Shown: positions 17,258 to 25,598, counted from the stretch's first letter. The stretch is 64,000 bases of DNA from Flavobacterium foetidum (GCF_004634245.1 NZ_SJTF01000017.1:52322-116321), one strand, 5' to 3'. Program-made: numbers and translations. The notes: generated by a model not told the origin, from the sequence alone.

Positions 17258-17485
17258 TTATTCGATATCATATTTTTCATACAACTCGTCTTGCATTTCA
17301 TAAAGTTCAGGTGGCATTCCCTCTATAAAATTTTCAGGTTCCTCAACTTTTTGGCCTTCAATTTTCTCGAACATAATGTCAGGTATATTTCTTACCGTAA
17401 TTTCATCTGCGTAATCATTTGTCCAGTCGTAGTTTTCGTGCGATAGGGAAAGAGGCGGTCTGATAATTATTGCCCCATTATTAAA
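17258..17485 (-). pseudogene. In-frame continuation after the stop of the 75-residue gene
   Basis: Directly after the TAA at 17486-17488 the same frame stays open for 75 codons, to a TAA at 17258. There is no ATG near the beginning. The peptide (IIIRPPLSLSHENYDWTNDY near the start, ELYEMQDELYEKYDIE at the end) has clear protein character and an acidic composition like the upstream part. Either one ~151-codon gene has been cut by a nonsense codon, or this is a startless fragment of another cassette. Confidence 0.55.
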
Positions 17486-17713
17486 TTATACATCTTCGTG
17501 CCATATCTGTTTTAGGGATATTCCTTTGCTAAAAGTTTCTTTTGTATCGTCTTCAAAAGAAACTTCAACTATAATATCATCATCATTATCATCTGATTGT
17601 TGAATCCAATCAACCCATTCAATCATTGGCGATAAATCTCCATTTTCTCGAACTATTCTATATCCTTCTCCAAGGTTTTCAGATAGTACATTTTCAATTT
17701 TTTCTAAATTCAT
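17486..17713 (-). CDS. Small acidic protein, possibly the N-terminal part of a longer gene
   Basis: The 75-residue acidic protein (EWVDWIQQSDDNDDDIIVEV in the middle, ending LKQIWHEDV) has no signal. It may be a complete immunity-type protein. However, the frame continues after its stop for another 75 codons, which raises the possibility that the gene is truncated. Spacer repeat S1 lies immediately upstream (17789-17893). Confidence 0.5.
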   Translation of the reverse strand: MNLEKIENVLSENLGEGYRIVRENGDLSPMIEWVDWIQQSDDNDDDIIVEVSFEDDTKETFSKGISLKQIWHEDV

Positions 17714-17788
17714 TTTTACTTTTTTTTGTTTTTAATGTTTTTGTAAATAATAGATACCCGATAACGCAAATTTGCAATGATGACCGTT

Positions 17789-17893
17789 CCAATTAGTAAA
17801 TCCTTATTTATTCGCCTAGTTTTTATTTTTCTTCTCTTCCACTTTGTTGAGATACTTTACGGGCACAGATTGCAAATCTGTACTATCGGGTTT
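17789..17893. repeat. Spacer repeat S1, copy 2
   Basis: Same block as 14075-14179, starting CCAATTAGTAAATCC and ending with the perfect dyad CAGATTGCAAATCTG and CTATCGGGTTT. The remaining gap up to 18010 holds related dyads (for example ACATTACAAATGT) and no gene. Confidence 0.85.
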
Positions 17894-18010
17894 ACAAATC
17901 CCGCGATACGGGCCACATTACAAATGTAGAGCAGTAGTGATAAGTCTCTACACGAAGCGTTAAGCTTCCAGTAGGTCTCCGCTTTTGGCAGTCCTCGTTG
18001 GTCGTAATTT

Positions 18011-18745
18011 TTATTCATTTATAAATACGATATTGCTAACGAGTTTTTTTCTCGTGAAAGAATGCTTTGATAAATAGTAAAATTCAACAATTCGTTGGTT
18101 CAAATATTCAATATCATTTTTGAGATAATCGATACTTTCTTTTAGTTCTGCAGTTAACGTTTTTCTTTTATTAAGAATACTGTCATTTACTATGATTTTC
18201 TGTTGATTTTCAAGAATTTTTAATGCCTCTTCTGTATTTTTTATTTCTTGTAAACTTGCTGAATTACTAAATGTAGACATCACTAAATTATAAACTAACT
18301 GTAGTCCAATTTTTTTTCCTTTCAAAGGGCATAATCCTTCGTTAACATAACGCTGTAAACTCATATTTTCTATTTTATTTGGTGGAATTCTTACTATGTC
18401 TTCTTCGATATTAAGTTTTTTAAAATAGTTAGAACTAGAAACTATTTCGTAAACAAATCTTCCTCCACATTCTTTATCAAATTTTTCAATTGAATTTTGT
18501 GTTTGAATTGTTTGGAATGGTTTTTCTTCTAGAAATGGTTCAACAAGTCTCGTAAATAAATAAATAGTATCTTTTGTGTTGTTTTTAACTTCAAATTCAA
18601 TATCGATAATCCCTCTTACTAAAACTTCATCGCCATCTCGGCTAAGTACCTTTTTGTCTAAAGATGCTTTTTTTATCGTCAAAGTCTGGCCAAATAAGGT
18701 AATTCCAATTAAAAGTACAGGAATAGTAAAAATTATTTTTTTCAT
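18011..18745 (-). CDS. Exported protein of unknown function
   Basis: The start at 18745 gives a signal peptide (MKKIIFTIPVLLIGITLFGQ). The open frame extends 12 codons further, but without a better start. The mature region (~224 residues) has a beta-rich N-terminal half (VRGIIDIEFEVKNNTKDTIYLF), a middle Cys (KECGGRF) and a long helical C-terminus (about 170-244). It is probably periplasmic. The family is not recognised. Confidence 0.6.
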   Translation of the reverse strand: MKKIIFTIPVLLIGITLFGQTLTIKKASLDKKVLSRDGDEVLVRGIIDIEFEVKNNTKDTIYLFTRLVEPFLEEKPFQTIQTQNSIEKFDKECGGRFVYEIVSSSNYFKKLNIEEDIVRIPPNKIENMSLQRYVNEGLCPLKGKKIGLQLVYNLVMSTFSNSASLQEIKNTEEALKILENQQKIIVNDSILNKRKTLTAELKESIDYLKNDIEYLNQRIVEFYYLSKHSFTRKKLVSNIVFINE

Positions 18746-18777
18746 TGTATATATTTTTCGTTTTATAATGGCGCTAC

Positions 18778-18857
18778 CCATTGCTCTTCGCGATTACTTT
18801 GTGAACTCGCAAAGCTCGGTTTACAATCCCGAAGCCTTATCTACGGATTTTCAACCT
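18778..18857. repeat. Spacer repeat S3 (second copy 32088-32165)
   Basis: CATTGCTCTTCGCGATTACTTTGTGAACTCGCAAAGCTCGGTTTACAATCCCGAAGC (in part) and TATCTACGGATTTTCAA recur with few changes at 32088-32165, just outside the right end of the restriction-modification island. The 203-base gap to the next gene otherwise holds small dyads only. Confidence 0.75.
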
Positions 18858-18948
18858 TGATAGCACAGATTTGCAATCATAAGTATTCTAAACCTTACTT
18901 CGTTGAAGATATCGTCAACTTGATTGCAAATCCGAGCTATCAGCCACA

Positions 18949-19238
18949 TTATTTGTCTTTTTTAATGAAATTCTTTACGCCAATATATGTTAAGATAATC
19001 CCTGCAATCCAAAATAAACATGCCAGCCAATTTCCACCAATGTTGTACAAGAATGCCAGCTTTTTGCCTACACCACCAATTGTTTCTCCTCGTTCAAATG
19101 CCGAAAATTCATTAAAGAAATAAAATCCTCCTATGATTAATGCTATCCCTATAATTGGTGTCCAAATTTGGATTGTATATCTTGTAGTTTTTCTGCTCTT
19201 TCAATCGCTTTTTTTTGTTCGTCTGTTTGATTTTCCAT
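18949..19238 (-). pseudogene. Small membrane protein gene broken by a one-base deletion
   Basis: From the ATG at 19238 the frame reads MENQTDEQKKAIERAEK and then shifts. One extra A in the A5 run at 19188-19192 would continue it as TTRYTIQIWTPIIGIALIIG, a hydrophilic linker and a second membrane helix (NWLACLFWIAGIILTYIGV). It would end in KNFIKKDK at 18949. The span is 290 bases, exactly one short of a whole number of codons. This is a two-helix membrane protein with a fresh lesion or a sequencing error. Confidence 0.7.
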
Positions 19239-19274
19239 GATTTATCATTAGCTGAGATTTTAATCTTTGCCAGC

Positions 19275-19381
19275 TCCAATTAGTAAATCCTTATTTATTC
19301 TCCTAGTTTTTATTTTTCTTCTCTCTTACTTTGCCGAGATGCTTTACGTGTATGGATTGAAAAATCTGTTTTATCGGGTTT
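19275..19381. repeat. Spacer repeat S1, copy 3
   Basis: Third copy of the 105-bp spacer (CCAATTAGTAAATCC, CTCCTAGTTTTTATTTTTC, TTTGCCGAGATGCTTTACG). The terminal dyad has decayed (GGATTGAAAAATCTG). It ends where the stop of the next gene begins. Confidence 0.85.
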
Positions 19382-19738
19382 CTATCCGGCATATACATAA
19401 GTTGTTGCATTAGTAAAGCAATAATGAATCCAATAGCCAGCTTCTTTACTGTAACCTTTTAAAATTAAGCTATCAGATACAGCCTCTATTTCCTGTATTA
19501 AATCAAAAGTTTCAAGATTTTTCTCCAATATGATTTCACTGAATTTACCAAATGGTTTGTCAGAAATGTACATTTTTATCTGAAACACTTCCCAATCCTT
19601 AATGTGAATTGTTATATCAGGAATGTATCTCTTTTCGATAATATCATAACCTTTTTCAGATTTGATGACTATTTCTCTTTCTTCTATCGTTATAGAAATT
19701 ATTTTGCAATCTGCTAAAATAATGTTGTCTATTTTCAT
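19382..19738 (-). CDS. Small beta-rich protein, immunity-like
   Basis: The 118-residue protein consists mostly of alternating strands (NIILADCKIISITIEEREIV, DITIHIKDWEVFQIKMYI) and a C-terminal stretch with Trp, His and Cys (GYWIHYCFTN). It has no signal. The family is not recognised. A possible 31-residue fragment in another frame ends just upstream, and the gene abuts spacer repeat S1 downstream, so it is probably one cassette. Confidence 0.5.
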   Translation of the reverse strand: MKIDNIILADCKIISITIEEREIVIKSEKGYDIIEKRYIPDITIHIKDWEVFQIKMYISDKPFGKFSEIILEKNLETFDLIQEIEAVSDSLILKGYSKEAGYWIHYCFTNATTYVYAG

Positions 19739-19744
19739 AATGTG

Positions 19745-19840
19745 CTAAATATGATTGCGCTTAGCTTTACTCAGTGGCAATAACTCAAATTCGCAATCCC
19801 TGCCCACAAAGATTTGTTCATCCTCATAATAAAGCTTCAC
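19745..19840 (-). other. Possible gene remnant, 31 residues
   Basis: A GTG at 19840 opens KLYYEDEQIFVGRDCEFE and stops at 19745, shortly before the next ATG. The frame is open 13 codons further upstream without an ATG. The sequence looks like coding sequence rather than noise, so it may be the end of a deleted cassette. The evidence is weak. Confidence 0.25.
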
Positions 19841-19921
19841 GATTTTACTAAGCTTTTGTTTTGATGATTTTTTATGGTTTCATACTATTTAGTACACGAA
19901 TTGCAAACCCACATCATTATG

Positions 19922-20173
19922 TTACTGGAAACGGTCGAAATTGAAGCCAAAAATTAACGCACAAAGTAATAAGCTAAGAATGGCTCCTGTCATAAATAGG
20001 CCAAAAATAAAAGCGGGACTTATTTTTCCGTCATATAATTTGAGTGCCAGTCCGGCCAAAATAAGACCATTTATCAAACCATAAAATCCGATAAATGACC
20101 TGAAAAAAAAGCAGAGCACTAATAGTAGTAACTGCAATGCAATAAATCAAATTTTAAGTTGTTTATAATTCAT
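19922..20173 (-). pseudogene. Two-helix membrane protein gene interrupted by an in-frame TGA
   Basis: ATG at 20173, after an A-rich leader, opens MNYKQLKI and meets TGA (20147-20149). The same frame then continues as FIALQLLLLVLCFFFRSFIG and further through two membrane helices to DRFQ and a stop at 19922. A TGG-to-TGA change would explain it. A TTG at 20137 could restart translation and give a 71-residue product, so some function might remain. Confidence 0.6.
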
Positions 20174-20209
20174 TTTTATTAAAATTTAATGAGTATATTC
20201 TAAGCTGTT

Positions 20210-20773
20210 TTAATTTGCTGTTTCTTTTACCTTGTTTTGTTTGAGGTTTTCCATCCATTTTTCGAGGTTGAAAAAATCTCTTTTAGCGAATCTTATTTTT
20301 TTGCCATTGCTTAAAAAAATCTCGTAATAATATTTCTTTACATAGAAGAAGGAAGCAGAATTTTGCGGAGAACGTATTCTCTCTTCTTCGAAAGTCTTGG
20401 CGATGGCTTTTATTTGGTCATACGGATAGTTTTTTTTGTAAAAAACGGAATGAATTTCCATTGCATAATAATAGAGCCGGATTTTTCGTGTAATAAAAAA
20501 CACTTCTCTTCCTAGAAAGTAGAGACAAATTGATAAAACAAAAAGAGGGAGAAAGATTCCCTGAATTGGTTTCGACCAATCCATTTTCAAATCAGGTATT
20601 GTTGGATTTGGATATAACAACTGTCTTATATAAAACGCTGTGAGTAGTGCCATTCCGGCTGTTTTTATAGAAAGCAAAAAATAATTGGGGTAGATTGTCC
20701 GTATCAGAGCACCTTTAATTTTATCATTTGAGGAAGTAATTCTAACATCGAGAGGAGCATAAACGGTTCTCAT
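20210..20773 (-). CDS. Membrane protein with a PH-like domain
   Basis: The 187-residue protein has two membrane helices (about 33-52 and 75-95). A basic and aromatic C-terminal part (ITRKIRLYYYAMEIHSVFYKK) then resembles bacterial PH-domain folds. It has the same plan as the protein at 15.3-15.7 kb. It is probably an inner-membrane protein with the C-terminal domain in the cytoplasm. Two-helix/PH-like proteins of this size occur next to toxin systems, but the role is unknown. Confidence 0.6.
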   Translation of the reverse strand: MRTVYAPLDVRITSSNDKIKGALIRTIYPNYFLLSIKTAGMALLTAFYIRQLLYPNPTIPDLKMDWSKPIQGIFLPLFVLSICLYFLGREVFFITRKIRLYYYAMEIHSVFYKKNYPYDQIKAIAKTFEEERIRSPQNSASFFYVKKYYYEIFLSNGKKIRFAKRDFFNLEKWMENLKQNKVKETAN

Positions 20774-20920
20774 GTTAGTAGTTATAAAAAATTAGTAACT
20801 CCTTCTCTGAAAAAAAGTGAAATTCGCTACTGTTAATTAGTAATGAATTGTAAACGAGTTGATTATTTGCAGATTGTCTGCAGTTTGAAAAATTCATTTT
20901 GATAAAAATTTTGAATGTAT

Positions 20921-20990
20921 TTATCAAAAATATTTCCTCTTACAGAATAATTGTGCCAATGAAAGTTAAAAAAGCAGTAAAATAGGGTAG
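20921..20990. repeat. Direct repeat flanking the DUF1266 gene, copy 1
   Basis: Seventy bases from TTATCAAAAATATTTCCTCT to AAAATAGGGTAG match 21894-21963 with about four differences. Similarity fades further on but continues to a shared GAGTT..AAATCT. The pair brackets the gene at 21067-21873 in the same orientation. Confidence 0.9.
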
Positions 20991-21066
20991 CATTTGTGCT
21001 TGAGAATTTGTACTGCTTTTTTGAAGTGAATGAGTTGCAAATCTGAATTATCAAGTTTCATGATAA

Positions 21067-21873
21067 TTACCAAGCAAGCTGTTTCCAAGGGCTGTTAGGC
21101 TCTTCCTGAAGGTATTTTGCAATTGATATTATACCCAAATTGTACGATTGAGCTCCGCCCCACATGGCTCTTCCAAGAAGATAGCTTTTGGCATAATCAT
21201 TCCAATTGGTAAAAGTGCTTTTAGCCAAAACATCTGCAGCGTCGATAAATGTCCAGGCCATTTCTTCGGAGATATATCCGGCATCAAAACAGATTCGGCT
21301 TAAAAAGACCAAACGTCCGCAATCCCAGCCAGCAGAGCCATATTTTAAGATGTCGCTGTCTTGCAAAAGTACATTGTTGGTTTTAAGCTCTTGTAGTGTG
21401 TCTTTAAGATTCTGCAGTTGCGAAAAGGCTCTGTCCAAATCATCTTCATTGCTGAATTTGTTTAGTATAATTGCTGTTTGCTGATTTTCATTGGCAGTGA
21501 ATGCCTCATAGACAACAGGAAGAAAAAACCTGTGACCTCTGTCTTTTAAATTGGTAAGCGCTTCTAAAGCCTCTTGCGGATTTGTAATGCCCCACCAGTT
21601 TGCCAAAAGTTCCTGCAGTGTACTTTTTCCCAGACCAGTTTCTAATGAATTTATATAGGCAATCTGCTGTTCGCTATAAACGGCTCCCAAAGCTATTTTT
21701 CTGTATTGAGCAGGCGTTAAGTTTGCGTTTTTATTTAAATGAATTTTATTGAAGAGTCCTTTTGCTATTTTTCTGGTGTTTCTGAAAAAAGGCAAAATTT
21801 TCGCTTTAAAATAATACCCTCCTATAATTGTAATTATTATAAGAAGCACAATATTGTTTAAGATTTTATTCAT
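21067..21873 (-). CDS. DUF1266 domain protein with an N-terminal membrane anchor
   Basis: The 268-residue protein (ATG at 21873) has one N-terminal membrane helix (NIVLLIIITIIGGYYF) and then a DUF1266 domain. Recognisable motifs are LANWWGITNPQEALEAL (about 88), GWDCGRLVFLSRICFDAGYI (about 190) and the C-terminal YLLGRAMWGG. DUF1266 proteins are common in polymorphic-toxin and T6SS neighbourhoods and are suspected to be immunity or adaptor proteins. The gene is bracketed by 70-bp direct repeats, as if inserted or copied as a unit. Confidence 0.8.
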   Translation of the reverse strand: MNKILNNIVLLIIITIIGGYYFKAKILPFFRNTRKIAKGLFNKIHLNKNANLTPAQYRKIALGAVYSEQQIAYINSLETGLGKSTLQELLANWWGITNPQEALEALTNLKDRGHRFFLPVVYEAFTANENQQTAIILNKFSNEDDLDRAFSQLQNLKDTLQELKTNNVLLQDSDILKYGSAGWDCGRLVFLSRICFDAGYISEEMAWTFIDAADVLAKSTFTNWNDYAKSYLLGRAMWGGAQSYNLGIISIAKYLQEEPNSPWKQLAW

Positions 21874-21893
21874 TGGATAAAAATTAGTTTTAT

Positions 21894-21963
21894 TTATCAA
21901 AAATATTTTCTCTTACAGAGTAATTGTACCAATGAAAGTTAAAAAAACAGTAAAATAGGGTAG
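21894..21963. repeat. Direct repeat flanking the DUF1266 gene, copy 2
   Basis: Matches 20921-20990 (about 66 of 70 bases). It begins 21 bases upstream of the DUF1266 start codon. Confidence 0.9.
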
Positions 21964-22009
21964 GTTTGTGTTTGATTGTTTGATTGTGTTTTTTTGTTTG
22001 AGGCACGAG

Positions 22010-22795
22010 TTATAAATCTACTTTACCGCAGTTTAAGTTCTCTTCTAATTCTTCATGAGACATTACTCTGCCTAACATATAACCCCAATTTTTATCTTTG
22101 GCAAAACGCAACATTCCAGTAATACAGGATACAGGAAGTAATTCAAAGATATCAATATCGGCTTCTTTTATTAAGTTATTTGTGAAATAAAATCGGTTTT
22201 CGTCCTTGGAATAATAGGAACTTTCATGTAGTCTTTTCCATGTAGCAGGATTTGCTTTTGGTAAGCGTGTACCTCCAAAATATACATATTTATCATCTTT
22301 GGAAAAACATTCGTCTATACGCTGAAAGGTATTTTTATGTGTGCCTTTTATTAAAACGGGTTTGTACGAATAATACTCCATCCACCAAATACCCGATTTA
22401 TCACTACTGAACGAAAGTTTAGAATCTCTCAATCCGTCACTGCTGATTTGAAATCCGGAATCCAGTACTTCAAAGGTGTCGTAATCTACATTTTTTACTA
22501 TTCCGCCTATCGAATAAATGTGGTTTTTATCTTTTGCAAAATGGTAGTTCAGTACTTCAAAGGTTTCTGGGGCAGAGCCTTTATAGGCAGAATTTGCCCT
22601 GTAGCATTTGTTTTTATCTTTTGCAAAACCCATACAATGTACAAAAGTTTCAAAATCTGCACCTTTTACCGGATAGCTGTTAAATAAAACGGTTTTACCA
22701 TCTAGTGAGTAATAAAGTTCGTCTTTTTCTTTGGTTCCGGGTTTGCCAAACTTGGGTAAGGTTACCACTCTTACTTTTTTCCAGATATTATTCAT
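22010..22795 (-). CDS. DKNYY-family repeat protein
   Basis: The 261-residue soluble protein is built of repeated units of the form FAKDKNxxY followed by ADFETFxVL or similar: FAKDKNKCYRA, HFAKDKNHIYSIGG, CFSKDDKYVYFGG, YYSKDENRFYF, RFAKDKNWGYM. This is the DKNYY family, found in short-gene arrays around polymorphic toxins and often annotated as putative immunity or toxin-binding proteins. There is no signal peptide, so it should be cytoplasmic. Its stop lies inside the weak extension of the direct repeat. Confidence 0.85.
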   Translation of the reverse strand: MNNIWKKVRVVTLPKFGKPGTKEKDELYYSLDGKTVLFNSYPVKGADFETFVHCMGFAKDKNKCYRANSAYKGSAPETFEVLNYHFAKDKNHIYSIGGIVKNVDYDTFEVLDSGFQISSDGLRDSKLSFSSDKSGIWWMEYYSYKPVLIKGTHKNTFQRIDECFSKDDKYVYFGGTRLPKANPATWKRLHESSYYSKDENRFYFTNNLIKEADIDIFELLPVSCITGMLRFAKDKNWGYMLGRVMSHEELEENLNCGKVDL

Positions 22796-22844
22796 ATTGT
22801 TTTATTTTTTTATTCTACTTATGCGCATAGATTGCAAATCTGCG

Positions 22845-23264
22845 TTATCGGTTTTTCGCTTTTTTAAAAACAGTAGTTAAAAAATACTTTTCTGGTTTTT
22901 CTAAGGTGCCGTCAGCTTTTTCAATTGTGGGAGCGGTTTTAAATATTAATTTTCCGTTTTTAACCGTCATTTCAGTATAATCATTTTCATGAATCTTAGC
23001 AGGAATGACTAATTTATTGTTCTGATAGTAAGCCTTTAAGAAAAGCGCCGGAGCTTCGCCACTTCCAATATCGATTATTGTGGCGTAATCTTTATTTTTT
23101 TCAAACTTAATTTCGACTGTATTGGTGTAATACTTTCGCTCAATAATCCATTTTCCTGCAAAAAGTGTTTTAACATTTTCAGGAATTGGACGGGTTTGAC
23201 CAAAAGACATTCCAATTGAACAAATGAATAAAAATTTGATAATAAGAAACTTTATAGCTTTCAT
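22845..23264 (-). CDS. Exported lipocalin-like protein
   Basis: The 139-residue product has a signal peptide (KFLIIKFLFICSIGMSFGQ) and then a GKWIIERKYYTNTVEIKF start followed by paired strands (IIDIGSG, LFLKAYYQNNKLVIPA, MTVKNGKLIFKTA). This resembles a small lipocalin or beta-barrel domain. It is probably periplasmic. A small spacer with the dyad AGATTGCAAATCT (22828-22840) separates it from the DKNYY gene. It may be co-transcribed with the lipoprotein gene 17 bases upstream. Confidence 0.6.
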   Translation of the reverse strand: MKAIKFLIIKFLFICSIGMSFGQTRPIPENVKTLFAGKWIIERKYYTNTVEIKFEKNKDYATIIDIGSGEAPALFLKAYYQNNKLVIPAKIHENDYTEMTVKNGKLIFKTAPTIEKADGTLEKPEKYFLTTVFKKAKNR

Positions 23265-23281
23265 TTTGATGTTTATTTGGT

Positions 23282-23926
23282 TTATTCAAAAGTCACTTCT
23301 ATTTTCGAAATCTTCCATTTCCCATTTTCTTTAACCATAGATACATGTGGTCTGGAATAAAACCCGCCCTCTAGCGAGTCAGACACTTTAAGCACAACAA
23401 CGGCAGTATTAGCTTTGACGGAATATTTTTCTATTTCTGCTTTGTTCAACGTTTCGCCCTGTCCGTTTGTCCAAATCATATAATGAGTAAAGGCGCATTC
23501 ATTTCCTTCAACATATTCGGCTGGATTCACAGCGCCAGACTCTTCGACTTGCTTCCAGCTTACTGTTCTCAATTTGTCTTCACAATCTTTGAAAGATAGT
23601 TTCTCGTTTTCATAAAATTTTGAAGAAAAATAACCGCTGGTTTTTAGGAACTTCTTATGTTCAGAAACATCTAAAACATAAATACTGTCTTTTGACAAAA
23701 CTACATCTGGAGATTCTACAAACTTCTTGAGATAAATATCTTTCAGATACCAATTGTAAAAGGCGAGAGCAACGTTCTGCGGTTCGTTTTCAAAGTCTGT
23801 CTTTTTATTGTCGAATTTTCTTTCTGTTCCAATTTGGTTTTTTGACTCTGTTTTAGAATCCTCCTTTTTACAGGAAATACTAATGACAAAAAACAACAGA
23901 GCACAGATTGCACATTTTTGTTTCAT
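23282..23926 (-). CDS. Lipoprotein, DUF3828-like
   Basis: The 214-residue protein has a lipoprotein signal (LLFFVISISC, Cys19) and a charged linker. The domain that follows opens PQNVALAFYNWYLKDIYLKK and ends VSMVKENGKWKISKIEVTF, the layout of DUF3828/NTF2-like domains. It is anchored in the envelope. The 17-base gap to the lipocalin-like gene suggests one transcript. Two cysteines (DCEDKL, NECAFTH) may form a disulfide. Confidence 0.6.
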   Translation of the reverse strand: MKQKCAICALLFFVISISCKKEDSKTESKNQIGTERKFDNKKTDFENEPQNVALAFYNWYLKDIYLKKFVESPDVVLSKDSIYVLDVSEHKKFLKTSGYFSSKFYENEKLSFKDCEDKLRTVSWKQVEESGAVNPAEYVEGNECAFTHYMIWTNGQGETLNKAEIEKYSVKANTAVVVLKVSDSLEGGFYSRPHVSMVKENGKWKISKIEVTFE

Positions 23927-23981
23927 TGATATGTTGTTCTAAATTTTTTTCTGGAATTTGTATAACAAATCGATTATGATT

Positions 23982-24539
23982 TTAATAGACTTTTATTCGA
24001 GCCAAAAGAATAAAACTAAGAAAGATAATCATAATTAGGAATAGGGGATAAGTCCACCATACCGATTTCCACGAAAAGTAAGGTTCATACTTCAGTATCT
24101 GTATGTATTTACCATTAAAAAATTTGTCTTTGGTATTTGCAAATCTTGTCGTTTTACCCTGTATATCCATGTTTATGGTAACAACATCATCATACTGTTT
24201 GGCTGCTACTTTTGCCTTTTCTTTGTAAGTTTCCTTAAAATTTTCTAGGTCTTTTACTACCAATATCGCTTTGGGTAATGTATCATGCTCACTCGAATAT
24301 AACATTACATTTATAGCGTCCTCATATTCTCGTTGTTGTTCCCCGATATAAAAATGGCTAATTTCAAATTCCTCTTCGTTTGCATCAGGTAATTTATTTA
24401 TAGAATAACTATGAAAGGTTTTTTGGCTTGCAGTATAATCGCTTTTGATGGTTATTACAAAAAATACAATAGCTGTAATTAAGAGAAGCAATGGCTTAAT
24501 ACTTCCTATTAAATTGTGTGAAAAATTGTTGTTAGTCAT
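23982..24539 (-). CDS. Membrane protein with a periplasmic loop
   Basis: The 185-residue protein has a membrane helix near each end (PLLLLITAIVFFVITIKS, about 15-32, and PLFLIMIIFLSFILLARIKV at the C-terminus) and a ~120-residue hydrophilic domain between them. The loop has an acidic start (DANEEEFEISHFYIG) and mixed strands. The N-terminus is probably cytoplasmic and the central domain periplasmic. The family is not recognised. Confidence 0.6.
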   Translation of the reverse strand: MTNNNFSHNLIGSIKPLLLLITAIVFFVITIKSDYTASQKTFHSYSINKLPDANEEEFEISHFYIGEQQREYEDAINVMLYSSEHDTLPKAILVVKDLENFKETYKEKAKVAAKQYDDVVTINMDIQGKTTRFANTKDKFFNGKYIQILKYEPYFSWKSVWWTYPLFLIMIIFLSFILLARIKVY

Positions 24540-24667
24540 TGGTTAGAGATATATTTATTTTTATGGTTCCTTGAAGTATTCTCAATCACAGCAATCTTTA
24601 GCTTTTTAAGGATTGTTTTTTGAAGAATACTTCGTTAAAGTTTGATATTTAATACATAATTACTTTT

Positions 24668-25306
24668 TTACCAAAAGTGATGATAGGGAAGCCGGAGCTC
24701 CGAGGCAATTACTTTATCTTTTAGAAAGAAGACGGTCATTGTCCAGTCATTCAAAACCAAATATTCTATTTCGCTTTTACCAGTGCCAATATCTCCATAT
24801 TCTTTTGAACCTTTTCCCAACATATCTTTTATTTGTGTTCTTGTCAGGCCAATCAATTTTTTCTCTCGAACTAAAGTCTTGGCCATTTTTTCAGGTTTAT
24901 ACAAAGATTGCATCCAAAGTGTTTTACTGAAAGGGGTATGATTGAAATTGTTTTTGAGCAAATAATTTGATGTGGAAAGTACAAGTAGAATGGGCAAAAC
25001 AAGGATTCCCAATGCCGTGTATTTTTTGCCCTTTCGCAGGTAAAATTTAGCAACAAGAAAGGCAATAGCTAAAATCAGAACTGATATATAAAATTGCTGG
25101 ATATGCTGGTTTTCTATCTCATTTAAAGGTTGTCCGCCTTCAATACTAAAGGTAAAAAAGAGGTAAAAAAATCCAATAATCAATATTGTAACAGTAGTGA
25201 TGGTCAGGCTGATTAGTAATGATACAATTGGATGATAACTCGCATGTTGATGTAAGTGTCCTGTTTGTGAGGTTGAAGAATTATTATCGAATTGCAATGG
25301 TTTCAT
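24668..25306 (-). CDS. Membrane protein with a SmpA/BamE-like C-terminal domain
   Basis: The 212-residue protein has three membrane helices in the first ~115 residues (VSLLISLTITTVTILIIGFF, FYISVLILAIAFLVAKFYL, LGILVLPILLVLST). A soluble tail follows with IGLTRTQIKDMLGKGSKEYG and later strands, the pattern of the small SmpA/BamE-like fold in which a helix is followed by LGxP-type turns. Such tails are common on envelope proteins of unknown role. The spacing to neighbours does not suggest an operon. Confidence 0.6.
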   Translation of the reverse strand: MKPLQFDNNSSTSQTGHLHQHASYHPIVSLLISLTITTVTILIIGFFYLFFTFSIEGGQPLNEIENQHIQQFYISVLILAIAFLVAKFYLRKGKKYTALGILVLPILLVLSTSNYLLKNNFNHTPFSKTLWMQSLYKPEKMAKTLVREKKLIGLTRTQIKDMLGKGSKEYGDIGTGKSEIEYLVLNDWTMTVFFLKDKVIASELRLPYHHFW

Positions 25307-25320
25307 AATCAGGTAAAAGT

Positions 25321-25379
25321 ATCAAAATCTGAAAATGAAAACAGCTTCTAAAAGTCATTACTTTATTAAAATAAGTTTT
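25321..25379. repeat. Spacer repeat S4 (second copy 33608-33670)
   Basis: ATGAAAACAGCTTCTAAAAG and TCATTACTTTATTAAAATAA match 33622-33664 with about four changes. It lies just upstream of the membrane-protein gene start. The gap to 25598 also holds a CAGATT-rich inverted repeat (about 25436-25590), with no gene. Confidence 0.75.
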
Positions 25380-25598
25380 GACCCGTTTGGTGAAATAGAA
25401 TAAACTAGCTTCATTCAAGAATTAAAATCTAATCTGCTAAAATCCTTTTGCTTATAAATTTTTCACGCAGATTCAGACAGATTAAAGCAGATTTGTATCT
25501 AGGCTGATATTTGCATTAAGTGTTACTAAAATTCAATTGAAAAACTGCTGTTGAATTTTTCAATTTGGTCTGTCTGATGCAGATTATTTTGGAAGCAA

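Noticed and set aside
20863..21054. A 63-codon minus-strand frame downstream of the DUF1266 gene
   Set aside because: It lies mostly in the direct repeat, and the other repeat copy does not keep the frame.
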